Assembly (NCBI GenBank): GCA_002397275.1
Contig: DHAA01000064.1
Location: 1 to 8,658 of the forward strand
Direction: 5' to 3'
Length of the DNA: 8,658 nucleotides
From: Thermacetogenium sp. UBA4966
Lineage (GTDB): Bacteria; Bacillota; DSM-12270; Thermacetogeniales; Thermacetogeniaceae
A model generated the notes under the pieces. The model was not told where the DNA came from. It did not search any database and saw only the letters and a list, made by a program, of their open reading frames with translations. The translations under genes and the position numbers were made by a program. Shown in pieces: positions 1 to 7,163 of the stretch. How positions within the stretch are numbered: position 1 is the first letter of the stretch; every line of letters starts with the position of its first letter.

Positions 1-1223
1 TTCCCCTCTCCTTGGGTGTGATCAAATTCGTCACCTCCCGTTCACAAAAATACTTTGTTCGCCAGCAGAGGGTTTTGGGTGAGCTCAACGGCCATGTGGA
101 GGAGATGTATACAGGCCACCAGATAATTAAGGCCTTCGGGTGGGAGCGGCGTTCAATCGGCAAGTTCAGCGACATCAACGAGAATCTCTACGAAGCAGGC
201 TGGAAAGCAGAATTTATCTCTGGGATTATCATGCCTCTGATGAACCTGATCAATAACATGGGGTATGTGCTCGTCTGTGTGGTCGGCGGCGTCTATGTGA
301 TGAAAGGGGCGATAACCATTGGGGATGTGCAGGCATTTATTCAATATTCTAAGCAGTTTACACGGCCTATCTCCGAAACCGCCGGCATAGCGAATATTCT
401 GCAGTCGATTATCGCCTCCGCGGAGCGTGTTTTCGAGGTGCTCGATCAGCCTGAAGAGGCGCCGGACAGCACCGAGGCTAAGGCCGCCGGCTCCATCAGG
501 GGTGATGTGCGCCTGCAAAATGTGAAATTCGGTTACACGGAAGGCGTCACTGTTATTGACGATATGAGTATCGATGTCCAAAAAGGGCGGACGATCGCTA
601 TCGTAGGGCCGACCGGCGCAGGCAAAACAACGTTGGTCAATCTTTTGATGCGCTTTTATGAAATCGGCGCCGGGAGAATTACTATCGACGGCGTTGATAT
701 CAAAGAGTTCAAGCGCGGGGAACTGCGAAGTGTCTTCGGCATGGTGCTTCAGGATACCTGGCTGTTTAACGGAACGATCAGGGAAAACATAGCCTACGGC
801 AGGGAGGGGGCTGCAGAAGAGGAGATCGTGCGGGCGGCGAAGGCGGCTTATGCCGACCACTTTATCAGGACGCTCCCCGATGGCTATGACACGATGCTCA
901 ATGAAGAGGCCTCCAATATTTCACAGGGGCAAAAGCAGTTGCTGACCATCGCCCGGGCTATTTTAGCAGACCCGGCGATCCTGATCCTCGATGAGGCCAC
1001 AAGCAATGTGGGTACAAGGACCGAACTGCTTATTCAAAAGGGGATGGGCAGTCTGATGAAAGGAAGAACCAGCTTCGTTATCGCCCACAGGCTGTCTACC
1101 GTTCGTGAGGCGGATATGATACTGGTCATGCGTAACGGCAGCCTGACTGAAACCGGAACCCACGCGGAGCTATTGGCAAAGGGCGGCTTTTATGCAGACA
1201 TCTACAACAGCCAGTTCGCCTAG
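1..1223 (+). CDS. ABC exporter half-transporter (membrane domain plus ATPase), 5' partial
   Basis: This is the C-terminal part of a type IV ABC exporter subunit, in which one polypeptide carries a membrane domain and a nucleotide-binding domain; such subunits pair to pump lipids, drugs or peptides out of the cell. The frame is open from base 3, so the true start lies outside the window. Numbering codons from base 3, residues about 70-103 form the last transmembrane hairpin. The ATPase domain has Walker A GPTGAGKTT (202-210), the Q-loop Gln (250), signature ISQGQ (306-310), Walker B LILD with catalytic Glu (331), and the H-loop His (362). The D-loop reads SNVG where the family normally has SxxD. 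The general style (ISQGQ, DEATSN) resembles the consensus subunit of heterodimeric exporters such as TM287/288 or YfiC/YheH-type proteins, so a partner gene may lie just upstream. Substrate cannot be inferred. The family call is secure; the subfamily is inference. Confidence 0.93.
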   Translation, partial: PLSLGVIKFVTSRSQKYFVRQQRVLGELNGHVEEMYTGHQIIKAFGWERRSIGKFSDINENLYEAGWKAEFISGIIMPLMNLINNMGYVLVCVVGGVYVMKGAITIGDVQAFIQYSKQFTRPISETAGIANILQSIIASAERVFEVLDQPEEAPDSTEAKAAGSIRGDVRLQNVKFGYTEGVTVIDDMSIDVQKGRTIAIVGPTGAGKTTLVNLLMRFYEIGAGRITIDGVDIKEFKRGELRSVFGMVLQDTWLFNGTIRENIAYGREGAAEEEIVRAAKAAYADHFIRTLPDGYDTMLNEEASNISQGQKQLLTIARAILADPAILILDEATSNVGTRTELLIQKGMGSLMKGRTSFVIAHRLSTVREADMILVMRNGSLTETGTHAELLAKGGFYADIYNSQFA

Positions 1224-1251
1224 ACCGGGCTGTGGGACGGGTTCCGGTGAT

Positions 1252-1280
1252 CGCGCGGCGCGTACGCTTGGCGCGTTTTT
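1252..1280 (+). terminator. Rho-independent terminator after the ABC exporter gene
   Basis: A CGCGC arm (1252-1256) pairs with GCGCG (1271-1275). Above a two-base bulge (1269-1270), GCG (1258-1260) pairs with CGC (1265-1267) around a CGTA loop. Five T residues follow at 1276-1280. The hairpin begins 29 bases after the ABC stop codon. It lacks a T-run on the opposite strand, so it is a canonical terminator only for the plus-strand gene. It lies 22 bases beyond the typA stop and could still act as a barrier between the convergent genes. Confidence 0.75.
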
Positions 1281-1296
1281 ATTAGCAGCCGTATTT

Positions 1297-3099
1297 TCAG
1301 GAGAAGCGCTGTTCGCGTGATTTTTTGCGCATGCGCAGGGATTTGGGGGTTATCTCCAGCAGTTCGTCGTCCGCGATAAACTCGAGGCACTGCTCCAGGC
1401 TCATCTCCCTGTGGGGTGTGAGCTTGACTGCGATATCCGCAGTTGAGCTGCGCATATTCGTCAGGCGCTTCTTTTTGCAGACATTGATAGACAGATCCCC
1501 GGGGCGGGAGTGTTCTCCTATCACCATCCCCTGGTAAACAGGGGTCCCTAAACCCACGATCATTTCTCCCCGTTCCTGGGCGTTTTCCAGCCCGTACCCG
1601 GTTGTTACCCCATCTTCCCAGGCGACCAGAGACCCCCGGGAGCGTGTGTGTATCTCTCCGCAGTAAGGCGCATAATGGTGAAAAGAGTGGTACATGATTC
1701 CGGTTCCCCTGGTGTCGGTCATCAACTCCGAACGGAATCCGAAGAGGCCCCGGGTAGGGATATAATACTCCAAGCGCACCATGCCGTCTTTTTTCTTTCC
1801 CATGTTGATCATCTCGCTTCTGCGGGGGCCAAGGCGCTCCATCACAACTCCCACATATTCTTCCGGTACTTCCACCAGCAGATCCTCCACCGGTTCCTGC
1901 TTGACTCCCTCTATTTCCCGCTGGATTACCTGCGGCTGTGATACTTCAAACTCATACCCCTCGCGGCGCATTTTTTCAATAAGGATGGAAAGGTGCAGTT
2001 CGCCGCGCCCGGCGACCAGAAATTGATCCGGGGAATCGGTTTCTTGTACGCGCAAGCTGACGTCGGACTCCGCTTCTCGGAAGAGCCGCTCGCTCAGTTT
2101 ACGGGAGGTGGCGGAGTTTCCTTCTCGTCCGGAAAAGGGACTTTTGTTAACCAGGAAAGAGATGGACACCGTCGGCTCGTCGATATGCACAAAGCCCAGG
2201 GATTCCGGGTGTTCCGGATCCGCAATGGTGCTGCCGGCGTTGATATCATCCAGCCCGGCCGCAACGACGATTTCCCCGGTGACCGCGCTCTCTATAGGGA
2301 CCTTTTTCAGCCCCTCAAATATATAGAGGCCGGACAGGCGTGCATGCCGGCTTTCTTCGGTTGCTCCGAGCACAGCCACCTCCTGTTTATTGTGGATGCA
2401 TCCCCGCCGGATACGCCCTACAGCTTGCCGTCCCAGGTAGGGATCGTAGTCGATCATGGAGACGAGCAGTTGCAGAGGAGCATCGGGATCCCCTGCAGGC
2501 GCCGGTATCTCCTTGATGATCAGGTCAAAGAGCGGTTTTAAGTCTTTACCCTCGGCGTGATAATCCAGGGAGGCGGTTCCCTGGCGGGCGTCGCTGTATA
2601 CCACCGGGAATTCCAACTGCTGATCATTGGCGTCGAGTTCAATGAAGAGCTCCAGAATTTCGTCGAGCACTTCTTCCGGACGGGCGTGGGGGCGGTCGAT
2701 CTTGTTGATCACCACTATGGGGACGAGCTTTGCGCTCAGCGCTTTTTTCAGGACGAAGCGCGTCTGGGGCATCGGCCCTTCAAAAGCGTCTACCAGCAGC
2801 AGAACCCCGTCCACCATCTGCACGATGCGCTCCACTTCCCCCCCGAAGTCGGCATGGCCGGGAGTATCTACAATATTCAGCTTATAGCCGTTATAAAAGA
2901 TGGCGGTGTTTTTGGCCATGATCGTAATGCCCCTCTCCCGCTCCAATTCACCGCTGTCGAGAACTCTTTCCTCTACCACCTGTTTCTCATGAAAGACGCC
3001 GCTCTGCTTAAGCATTCCGTCCACCAAAGTGGTCTTCCCGTGGTCCACATGGGCGATAATGGCCAGGTTGCGAATTTTGTCTTGTGCTATCCGTTTCAT
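1297..3099 (-). CDS. typA: Ribosome-binding translational GTPase TypA/BipA
   Basis: TypA (BipA) is an EF-G-like GTPase that binds the 70S ribosome and supports 50S assembly and growth under cold or other stress. The 600-residue product has the usual family length. Visible GTPase motifs are G1 AHVDHGKTT (residues 16-24), the switch I element RGITI (56-60), G3 DTPGHADFGGE (78-88), G4 NKID (132-135) and G5 SDA (169-171). Domain II follows, then an EF-G-like domain III containing GRGELHLSILIEKMRREG, an EF-G C-like domain, and the TypA-specific basic C-terminus ending in KKSREQRFS. An in-frame GTG lies three codons upstream (3106-3108), but AGGGAA abuts it with no spacing, whereas the same AGGGAA is 9 bases from the ATG at 3097-3099; I therefore chose the ATG. 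The gene is convergent with the ABC exporter gene and divergent from the membrane-protein gene, so it is probably monocistronic within this window. No key residue is missing. Confidence 0.97.
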   Translation of the reverse strand: MKRIAQDKIRNLAIIAHVDHGKTTLVDGMLKQSGVFHEKQVVEERVLDSGELERERGITIMAKNTAIFYNGYKLNIVDTPGHADFGGEVERIVQMVDGVLLLVDAFEGPMPQTRFVLKKALSAKLVPIVVINKIDRPHARPEEVLDEILELFIELDANDQQLEFPVVYSDARQGTASLDYHAEGKDLKPLFDLIIKEIPAPAGDPDAPLQLLVSMIDYDPYLGRQAVGRIRRGCIHNKQEVAVLGATEESRHARLSGLYIFEGLKKVPIESAVTGEIVVAAGLDDINAGSTIADPEHPESLGFVHIDEPTVSISFLVNKSPFSGREGNSATSRKLSERLFREAESDVSLRVQETDSPDQFLVAGRGELHLSILIEKMRREGYEFEVSQPQVIQREIEGVKQEPVEDLLVEVPEEYVGVVMERLGPRRSEMINMGKKKDGMVRLEYYIPTRGLFGFRSELMTDTRGTGIMYHSFHHYAPYCGEIHTRSRGSLVAWEDGVTTGYGLENAQERGEMIVGLGTPVYQGMVIGEHSRPGDLSINVCKKKRLTNMRSSTADIAVKLTPHREMSLEQCLEFIADDELLEITPKSLRMRKKSREQRFS

Positions 3100-3108
3100 C
3101 TGCTGCAC

Positions 3109-3114
3109 TTCCCT
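3109..3114 (-). promoter_or_regulatory. Ribosome binding site of typA (decides the start)
   Basis: On the minus strand this reads AGGGAA. It lies 9 bases before the ATG at 3097-3099 but directly touches the alternative GTG at 3106-3108. The spacing supports the ATG as the real start. Confidence 0.65.
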
Positions 3115-3119
3115 GTCAT

Positions 3120-3149
3120 AGTATATATTTAGTATCTACCTGAAAGTAA
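3120..3149 (-). promoter_or_regulatory. Possible sigma-A-like promoter of typA
   Basis: On the minus strand a TATACT -10-like hexamer (3120-3125) is preceded, after an 18-base spacer, by a weak TTACTT -35-like hexamer (3144-3149). The -10 match is good and the -35 match poor. The putative -35 overlaps the left copy of the direct repeat at 3139-3166. This is a motif reading only. Confidence 0.3.
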
Positions 3150-3166
3150 GGTTCTGCTATTTTCAT
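3139..3166 (+). repeat. Direct repeat, left copy (28 bases)
   Basis: CCTGAAAG (3139-3146), then 8 variable bases, then TGCTATTTTCAT (3155-3166). The same two blocks with identical 8-base spacing recur at 3402-3429. Across 28 positions about 23 match. The repeat lies in the typA upstream region and overlaps its putative -35. Confidence 0.75.
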
Positions 3167-3225
3167 TGGATGTCTACCATGTCGGTGGATTCCGCTCGCT
3201 CCCTATTATGCCTGGATGTGAGATG

Positions 3226-3316
3226 ACCTCCAACCTCCGGCCTCCAACTTCCATTTTCCGGGCGGCTCTGCCGCTGTTCCTATTTCCGACATCCGACCTC
3301 CTGCTTCCGACCTCCA
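3226..3316 (+). repeat. Degenerate tandem heptamer array, 13 units
   Basis: The 91 bases divide into 13 consecutive heptamers with consensus RCYTCCR on the plus strand (YGGARGY on the minus strand). Examples in order are ACCTCCA, ACCTCCG, GCCTCCA, ACTTCCA, TTTTCCG, then later ATTTCCG, ACATCCG, ACCTCCT, GCTTCCG, ACCTCCA. TCC occupies positions 4-6 in 11 of the 13 units. Units 6 and 7 (3261-3274) do not match and contain the hairpin arms, yet the 7-base phase continues after them. Because 7 is not a multiple of 3, translation gives a spurious seven-residue repeat, so open frames across it are not evidence of a protein. Confidence 0.8.
3262..3274. repeat. Small perfect hairpin inside the heptamer array
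   Basis: GCGGC (3262-3266) and GCCGC (3270-3274) are exact reverse complements around a TCT loop. The hairpin interrupts the pyrimidine-rich heptamers and replaces units 6 and 7 without shifting their phase. No T-run follows on either strand, so it is not a standard terminator. Confidence 0.6.
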
Positions 3317-3401
3317 AAATATCCGGCAGCTTCGCTACGCCTGATGCCGTTACCCGGAACTCCATAATGGTCGCCTCGCTGGAATCCAGACGGCTACTAC
3401 C

Positions 3402-3429
3402 CCTGAAAGCAATTTGTTGCTATTTTCAT
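3402..3429 (+). repeat. Direct repeat, right copy (28 bases)
   Basis: CCTGAAAG (3402-3409), 8 bases, then TGCTATTTTCAT (3418-3429). This is the partner of the copy at 3139-3166, offset by 263 bases in the same orientation. It is followed by an AT-rich stretch leading to the membrane-protein gene. Confidence 0.75.
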
Positions 3430-3590
3430 CCATCTGATGGTGAAGCATTGTTTTTGAACAGTTTTTATTATACACCAACGCGGCCAATGGAACACAGGGT
3501 GGCAAAACTTCATAAAAGGCGCCGGTGGGGAGCGCCGAATATAATATGTTTTCTGCAGGAATTTGTATAAACTATAGAGAAAAGATAACG

Positions 3591-5615
3591 ATGCGCGGAG
3601 CGGGGGAGTTGGGTTCCCACCTTGGAAATGGAGTTGTCGTTTTGCAAGAGCAGAGCAAATTCAGTATTAATTATTATTTATTAAGTCTTTTATTAACCCT
3701 GATGGGGACGCTGCTGTTTTTGGTGAATGCCCGGGGCTTAAGCGGGCTTGCCGGACTTTTACCGGTCAGCGTCTTTCTGATGGTTGGCCCGGCGCTTTTT
3801 TACATCTTCAGTGCAAGGCGCTCGCTGACGCAGAGGCAGTCGCTCACACTGTTGCTGATCCCTTTGTTCGCTCTGCAGTACATCTATTACCTGCAGGCAG
3901 GGGCGCCTGTGGGCTTCACAGACCCGCACAACCATATTTTCACCTACTGGAAGCTATTTACCGATGCGGGGAAGATTTTATTTGAGAATGTGCAGCAGCT
4001 TTCCCTCAATTTTGTGGGTTTGTACATATTATTTCGGCTGCTTTCTCTGGCCGGCAATTTAGACATTGTAACCCTTGCCGCGGTTATTCCTCCTTTTTTG
4101 AATATTCTGATCGTCGTTGCCGTTTACCTGGTCGTCAGCAGATTGCACGAGCAGCGCACAGGCCTCCTGGCCGCCATGCTTTACGGCTGGGAACACATAG
4201 CGCTTATCCTGGGGCAGGAGTTCCGCACGCAGACCATGGGTGTGCTCATTCTCTTTACAGTAACCGCCTTGCTGCTGATCTTGAACAGGAAGACCGCGCG
4301 CTCGGGGGTCTTCGCGGCCCTAATCCTCCTGGCGGGATTGGCGACGACGTCTTTTGTGTGTAATTTCTATGCACTGCTCGTTTTCACAGGGGCGCTCTGC
4401 GCGGTATTTGTCTGGTTCCTGTGGAAAAGGGATTTGGATTGGCTGGCCATTAATTCCGTATCCATAGGGCTTTATGTTATGTTCATAGCTTTTTATGCGG
4501 TCTACCTGCTCTATATCAGCAAAGGATTTGCTCCTTTGTCGGCGCAGTTTGCCCAATTGCTGTTTAACGCCGCGGGAAAGGCGATGGCGCCTGAGTATGG
4601 CGGCGTCATCATCAAATCCATTCTGCTTCTCTTACTGGGAGCCGCGGCGATAGTTGGCTTCGGGCTTCTCTATCTGCTCGTCAAAAAACTTACTAAATGG
4701 CGAGCGCCTGCAAGCTCTTGTCTTACAGCGGGACTGTTTTTCCTCTTATCGCTCGCTTTTCTGCATTATATTGGCTATCCGGTTGCCGGGGCTGCCGCCG
4801 GCGTTTATCATTATCTTGGTGAAATATTGTCGATAGCCGAGGCCCAGGCCAAAACGTTTGGATATGTTCATTCGGGGTTCGTTACCTGGGGGACATATTT
4901 GATCTGGGGTTTGTGGTGGATTACATATATTTATTATTTTGGAGCAGTCGTTAAAAACGGAGGAAGTAATAAAAAGCTGTCCGTCTTTTTCACGGCATAC
5001 TCTGTTCTATTGGCTTATTGTTTGGTGAACAGGCTGAACAGTCCCCTGAATCCTTTCAGGCCGTATGCCGCGGCTTTAATTTTGTTAGCGGCAGCCATGG
5101 CTTATTTTTTGTATTATGTACCGAGACTCGTCAAATTTCGCCCGGGACAAATAGTGATAAAAGTCGTGGCGATTTGCTTGATCCTTAATTTCATATCAGC
5201 TAATCTTGTCAAAAAACCAGACTATTTAATTGGCAATAAATATCCTTTTCAGAGTGCTTTAGGATACGAAGATAACGTCCCTTACTGGCAGAAGGATGAG
5301 GGCCAGTATCTGGCCAGCGACTTTTTGGCGTCGACCGCCCCCGGCAGCAAGGTATTCGCCTGCACACTGATGCAGCGCTATCCTTTTCTGATCAATACTT
5401 ATGAAAACGGCATAACCCCTCTCTACGGCCTCGGGGTTCAGGCGGAAAATCTCAGAAACCAGAAGGGCTGTTTGGTTCTCTTAGAGGATAAGATTAACGG
5501 CAAAACATTTTATAGTCGAGAGGCTTTGCCTGACGCTGGGGAACTCGATCAAACAGTGCAGATGATAAAAGTCTATACCAACGATGATTATCTGTTGTAT
5601 GATGTAAGGAAATAG
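3591..5615 (+). CDS. Polytopic membrane protein of unknown function, possibly GT-C-like
   Basis: I do not recognise this gene with certainty. From the ATG at 3591 the product is 674 residues, with roughly 14-16 hydrophobic segments (for example about 28-46, 52-73, 84-101, 158-182, 212-231, 285-308, 340-364, 376-396, 430-450, 490-509, 519-537). A polar C-terminal domain of about 135 residues follows (540-674). An early loop carries TDPHNH (110-115), and GQEFRTQT (208-215) follows a hydrophobic segment. This plan, many helices with acidic and His residues in the first long loop and a soluble tail, resembles membrane GT-C glycosyltransferases and related uncharacterised proteins, but the match is weak. 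The start is uncertain: the frame is open back to a GTG at 3525, and a TTG at 3642 has the best Shine-Dalgarno (GGAG, 3630-3633, 8 bases away). The stop lies 27 bases before glpA, so the two may share a transcript. Confidence 0.8.
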   Translation: MRGAGELGSHLGNGVVVLQEQSKFSINYYLLSLLLTLMGTLLFLVNARGLSGLAGLLPVSVFLMVGPALFYIFSARRSLTQRQSLTLLLIPLFALQYIYYLQAGAPVGFTDPHNHIFTYWKLFTDAGKILFENVQQLSLNFVGLYILFRLLSLAGNLDIVTLAAVIPPFLNILIVVAVYLVVSRLHEQRTGLLAAMLYGWEHIALILGQEFRTQTMGVLILFTVTALLLILNRKTARSGVFAALILLAGLATTSFVCNFYALLVFTGALCAVFVWFLWKRDLDWLAINSVSIGLYVMFIAFYAVYLLYISKGFAPLSAQFAQLLFNAAGKAMAPEYGGVIIKSILLLLLGAAAIVGFGLLYLLVKKLTKWRAPASSCLTAGLFFLLSLAFLHYIGYPVAGAAAGVYHYLGEILSIAEAQAKTFGYVHSGFVTWGTYLIWGLWWITYIYYFGAVVKNGGSNKKLSVFFTAYSVLLAYCLVNRLNSPLNPFRPYAAALILLAAAMAYFLYYVPRLVKFRPGQIVIKVVAICLILNFISANLVKKPDYLIGNKYPFQSALGYEDNVPYWQKDEGQYLASDFLASTAPGSKVFACTLMQRYPFLINTYENGITPLYGLGVQAENLRNQKGCLVLLEDKINGKTFYSREALPDAGELDQTVQMIKVYTNDDYLLYDVRK

Positions 5616-5632
5616 GATCGCCATAATGAGAC

Positions 5633-5637
5633 GGAGG
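5633..5637 (+). promoter_or_regulatory. Ribosome binding site of glpA
   Basis: GGAGG lies 5 bases before the ATG at 5643, a strong Shine-Dalgarno that fixes the glpA start. It lies within the 27-base gap after the upstream stop codon, where I see no terminator. Confidence 0.8.
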
Positions 5638-5642
5638 ACGGG

Positions 5643-7163
5643 ATGAAAACAGCGGTATTGGTGATCGGCGGGGGCGCCACCGGGGCGGGTATCCTCTGGG
5701 ATCTCACCCTGCGGGGGATCGATGCCCTTCTTGTGGAGCAGCGGGAATTGGCCTATGGGACCACAGGACGCTGTCATGGGTTGCTGCACAGCGGGGGGCG
5801 TTATGTGGTCCGGGACCGCAGCGTCGCCCGGGAATGCTATCGGGAAAACCAGATTCTGCGCCGGGTTGCCGCGGCGGCTGTCGAGGAGACCGGCGGTTTT
5901 TTTGTTCATTTAGAGGGGGATGCCCCGGTTTATGCGGAGCGCTGGGCTGAGGCTGCCACATCTGCGGGGATTCCTTTCCGGGAAATAGATTTGAGCGAGG
6001 CGCATCGCCTGGAACCGCTTCTCAGCAGGAATGTGAGGAGAGTCTTTCTGGTCCCCGACGCCTCTATAGATCCATTTGATCTGGTGATGATCAATGCTCA
6101 GGGAGCTATTCGGCGCGGAGCGAAAGTATTGACCGGCGTCCGGGTGGAAAAGCTGCTGGTAGAGGGGCGGAGAGTGCGGGGGGCGGTCCTGAAGGATATA
6201 GAAACAGGTGAGATTTATTCTGTAAATGCAGAGGTGGTGGTCAACGCGGCAGGCCCCTGGGCGGGACAGGTAGCGGCCACAGCCGGGTCCCATTTACAGC
6301 TCGCTTACGGGAAAGGGACGCTGCTGGTTTATTCCCAGCGGTTGTGCGATCATGTGATCAACCGTCTGCGCCCTCCCGGTGATGGGGATATCCTGGTTCC
6401 GGCTAAAACTGTTTCTCTCCTGGGCACCACCGATCTCCCGGCTCTCACTCCGGATAACCCTGAACCCACGGGTGATGAGATAAAAGCGCTTCTTGATCGG
6501 GGAGAGGAATTGATCCCGGGGCTGGCCGGGCGCCGCGTTTTGCGCTCCTTCGCCGGCGTGCGTCCGATATACGACCCGGGGGAAGGGGCGGGTAGGGGGG
6601 CCTCCCGGGGCTTTGCGGTCGTCGACCACGAAGAGGCCGACGGTATCCATGGCTTTTGCTCTGTAGTGGGGGGGAAGCTGACCACCTACCGCTTGATGGC
6701 GGAGCAGGCGGCGGATCTTGTCGCCGCTAAGCTGGGGGTGTCCGAGCGGTGCAGAACAAAGGATACCTGTCTGCCTGCGCTCACGACTCTTGCGCCGGTC
6801 CCCCCTGATTCAATAGAAGGAAAGAGCGCTCCCCTGGTCTGTGAATGTGAGCTGCTGGATAAAGAAACTTTTCTTCAGGCTGTTCGCCGCCTGGCTCGCC
6901 TGACGCCGGAGGCGCTGCTGCGCGGCGCCCGCCTTGCCCACGGACCCTGTCAGGGGACAACCTGCATTTACCGCGGCGCCTTGCTTCTCTACCGGGAAAA
7001 GCTGCTCTCCTATGCAGGGTGTCGGGAGTTCATGCGCAGGGCGTTCAGGGCGCGGCAGAGGAGAGGAGAAGCCCTGCAGGGGGATCAAGCCAGGCAGCTG
7101 GAGTTAGCCCGGGGGATCTACCTGCAGAATTTACAGCTTGGGGGCGGCGATGATGAATTATGA
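5643..7163 (+). CDS. glpA: Anaerobic glycerol-3-phosphate dehydrogenase subunit A
   Basis: GlpA is the catalytic FAD subunit that oxidises sn-glycerol-3-phosphate to dihydroxyacetone phosphate at the inner face of the membrane; electrons go through GlpB/GlpC to quinone. The 506-residue protein begins with a Rossmann FAD-binding motif, VIGGGATGAG (7-16), followed by the family element HSGGRY (49-54). NAAGPWA (201-207) and VVGGKLTTYR (341-350) are typical of FAD-dependent G3P dehydrogenases. A C-terminal BFD-like [2Fe-2S] domain is shown by Cys400, Cys402, Cys436 and Cys441 (CEC ... CQGTTC); this domain separates GlpA from the aerobic enzyme GlpD. The length is a little under the E. coli GlpA (about 540). 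The start is fixed by GGAGG 5 bases upstream. The 3' end overlaps glpB by 14 bases. No glycerol kinase or facilitator gene is visible nearby. All expected cofactor-binding residues that I can judge are present. Confidence 0.95.
   Translation: MKTAVLVIGGGATGAGILWDLTLRGIDALLVEQRELAYGTTGRCHGLLHSGGRYVVRDRSVARECYRENQILRRVAAAAVEETGGFFVHLEGDAPVYAERWAEAATSAGIPFREIDLSEAHRLEPLLSRNVRRVFLVPDASIDPFDLVMINAQGAIRRGAKVLTGVRVEKLLVEGRRVRGAVLKDIETGEIYSVNAEVVVNAAGPWAGQVAATAGSHLQLAYGKGTLLVYSQRLCDHVINRLRPPGDGDILVPAKTVSLLGTTDLPALTPDNPEPTGDEIKALLDRGEELIPGLAGRRVLRSFAGVRPIYDPGEGAGRGASRGFAVVDHEEADGIHGFCSVVGGKLTTYRLMAEQAADLVAAKLGVSERCRTKDTCLPALTTLAPVPPDSIEGKSAPLVCECELLDKETFLQAVRRLARLTPEALLRGARLAHGPCQGTTCIYRGALLLYREKLLSYAGCREFMRRAFRARQRRGEALQGDQARQLELARGIYLQNLQLGGGDDEL

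Larger units (their letters stand above)
3115..3590. other. Intergenic region without a convincing gene
   Basis: About 475 bases separate the divergent typA and membrane-protein genes. The short open frames here encode low-complexity or repeat-driven peptides with no recognisable domain. The region carries the direct repeat pair (3139-3166, 3402-3429), the heptamer array (3226-3316), and an AT-rich stretch near 3448-3475. A TATAAT hexamer at 3540-3545 would suit a -10 element for the plus-strand gene, but no convincing -35 lies at the right distance. No riboswitch, tRNA or small RNA fold was recognised. Confidence 0.6.

Noticed and set aside
153..860. A 235-codon minus-strand open frame inside the ABC exporter gene
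   Set aside because: It is antisense to conserved transmembrane and ATPase motifs and looks like a GC-rich shadow frame.
1224..1248. Inverted repeat ACCGG / CCGGT just after the ABC stop codon
   Set aside because: Only 5 base pairs with a 15-base loop and no T-run; the hairpin at 1252-1275 is the better terminator.
1993..2541. A 182-codon plus-strand open frame inside typA
   Set aside because: It is antisense to a fully conserved TypA coding sequence and has no recognisable domain; the same holds for 2557-3132.
3174..3365. A minus-strand open frame of 63 codons with a repeating seven-residue pattern
   Set aside because: The pattern (EVGSRRSDVG-like) is what any 7-base tandem repeat gives when read in triplets, so it is an artefact of the array.
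3186..3388. Inverted 8-base pair TGGATTCC (3186-3193) and GGAATCCA (3381-3388), suggestive of terminal inverted repeats
   Set aside because: One 8-base inverted match is expected by chance in a region this size, and the similarity does not extend clearly on either side, so a miniature transposable element is not supported.
3166..3570. A plus-strand open frame of 134 codons between typA and the membrane-protein gene
   Set aside because: It runs through the heptamer array and the right direct repeat, shows no domain or convincing ribosome binding site, and its composition is set by the repeats.
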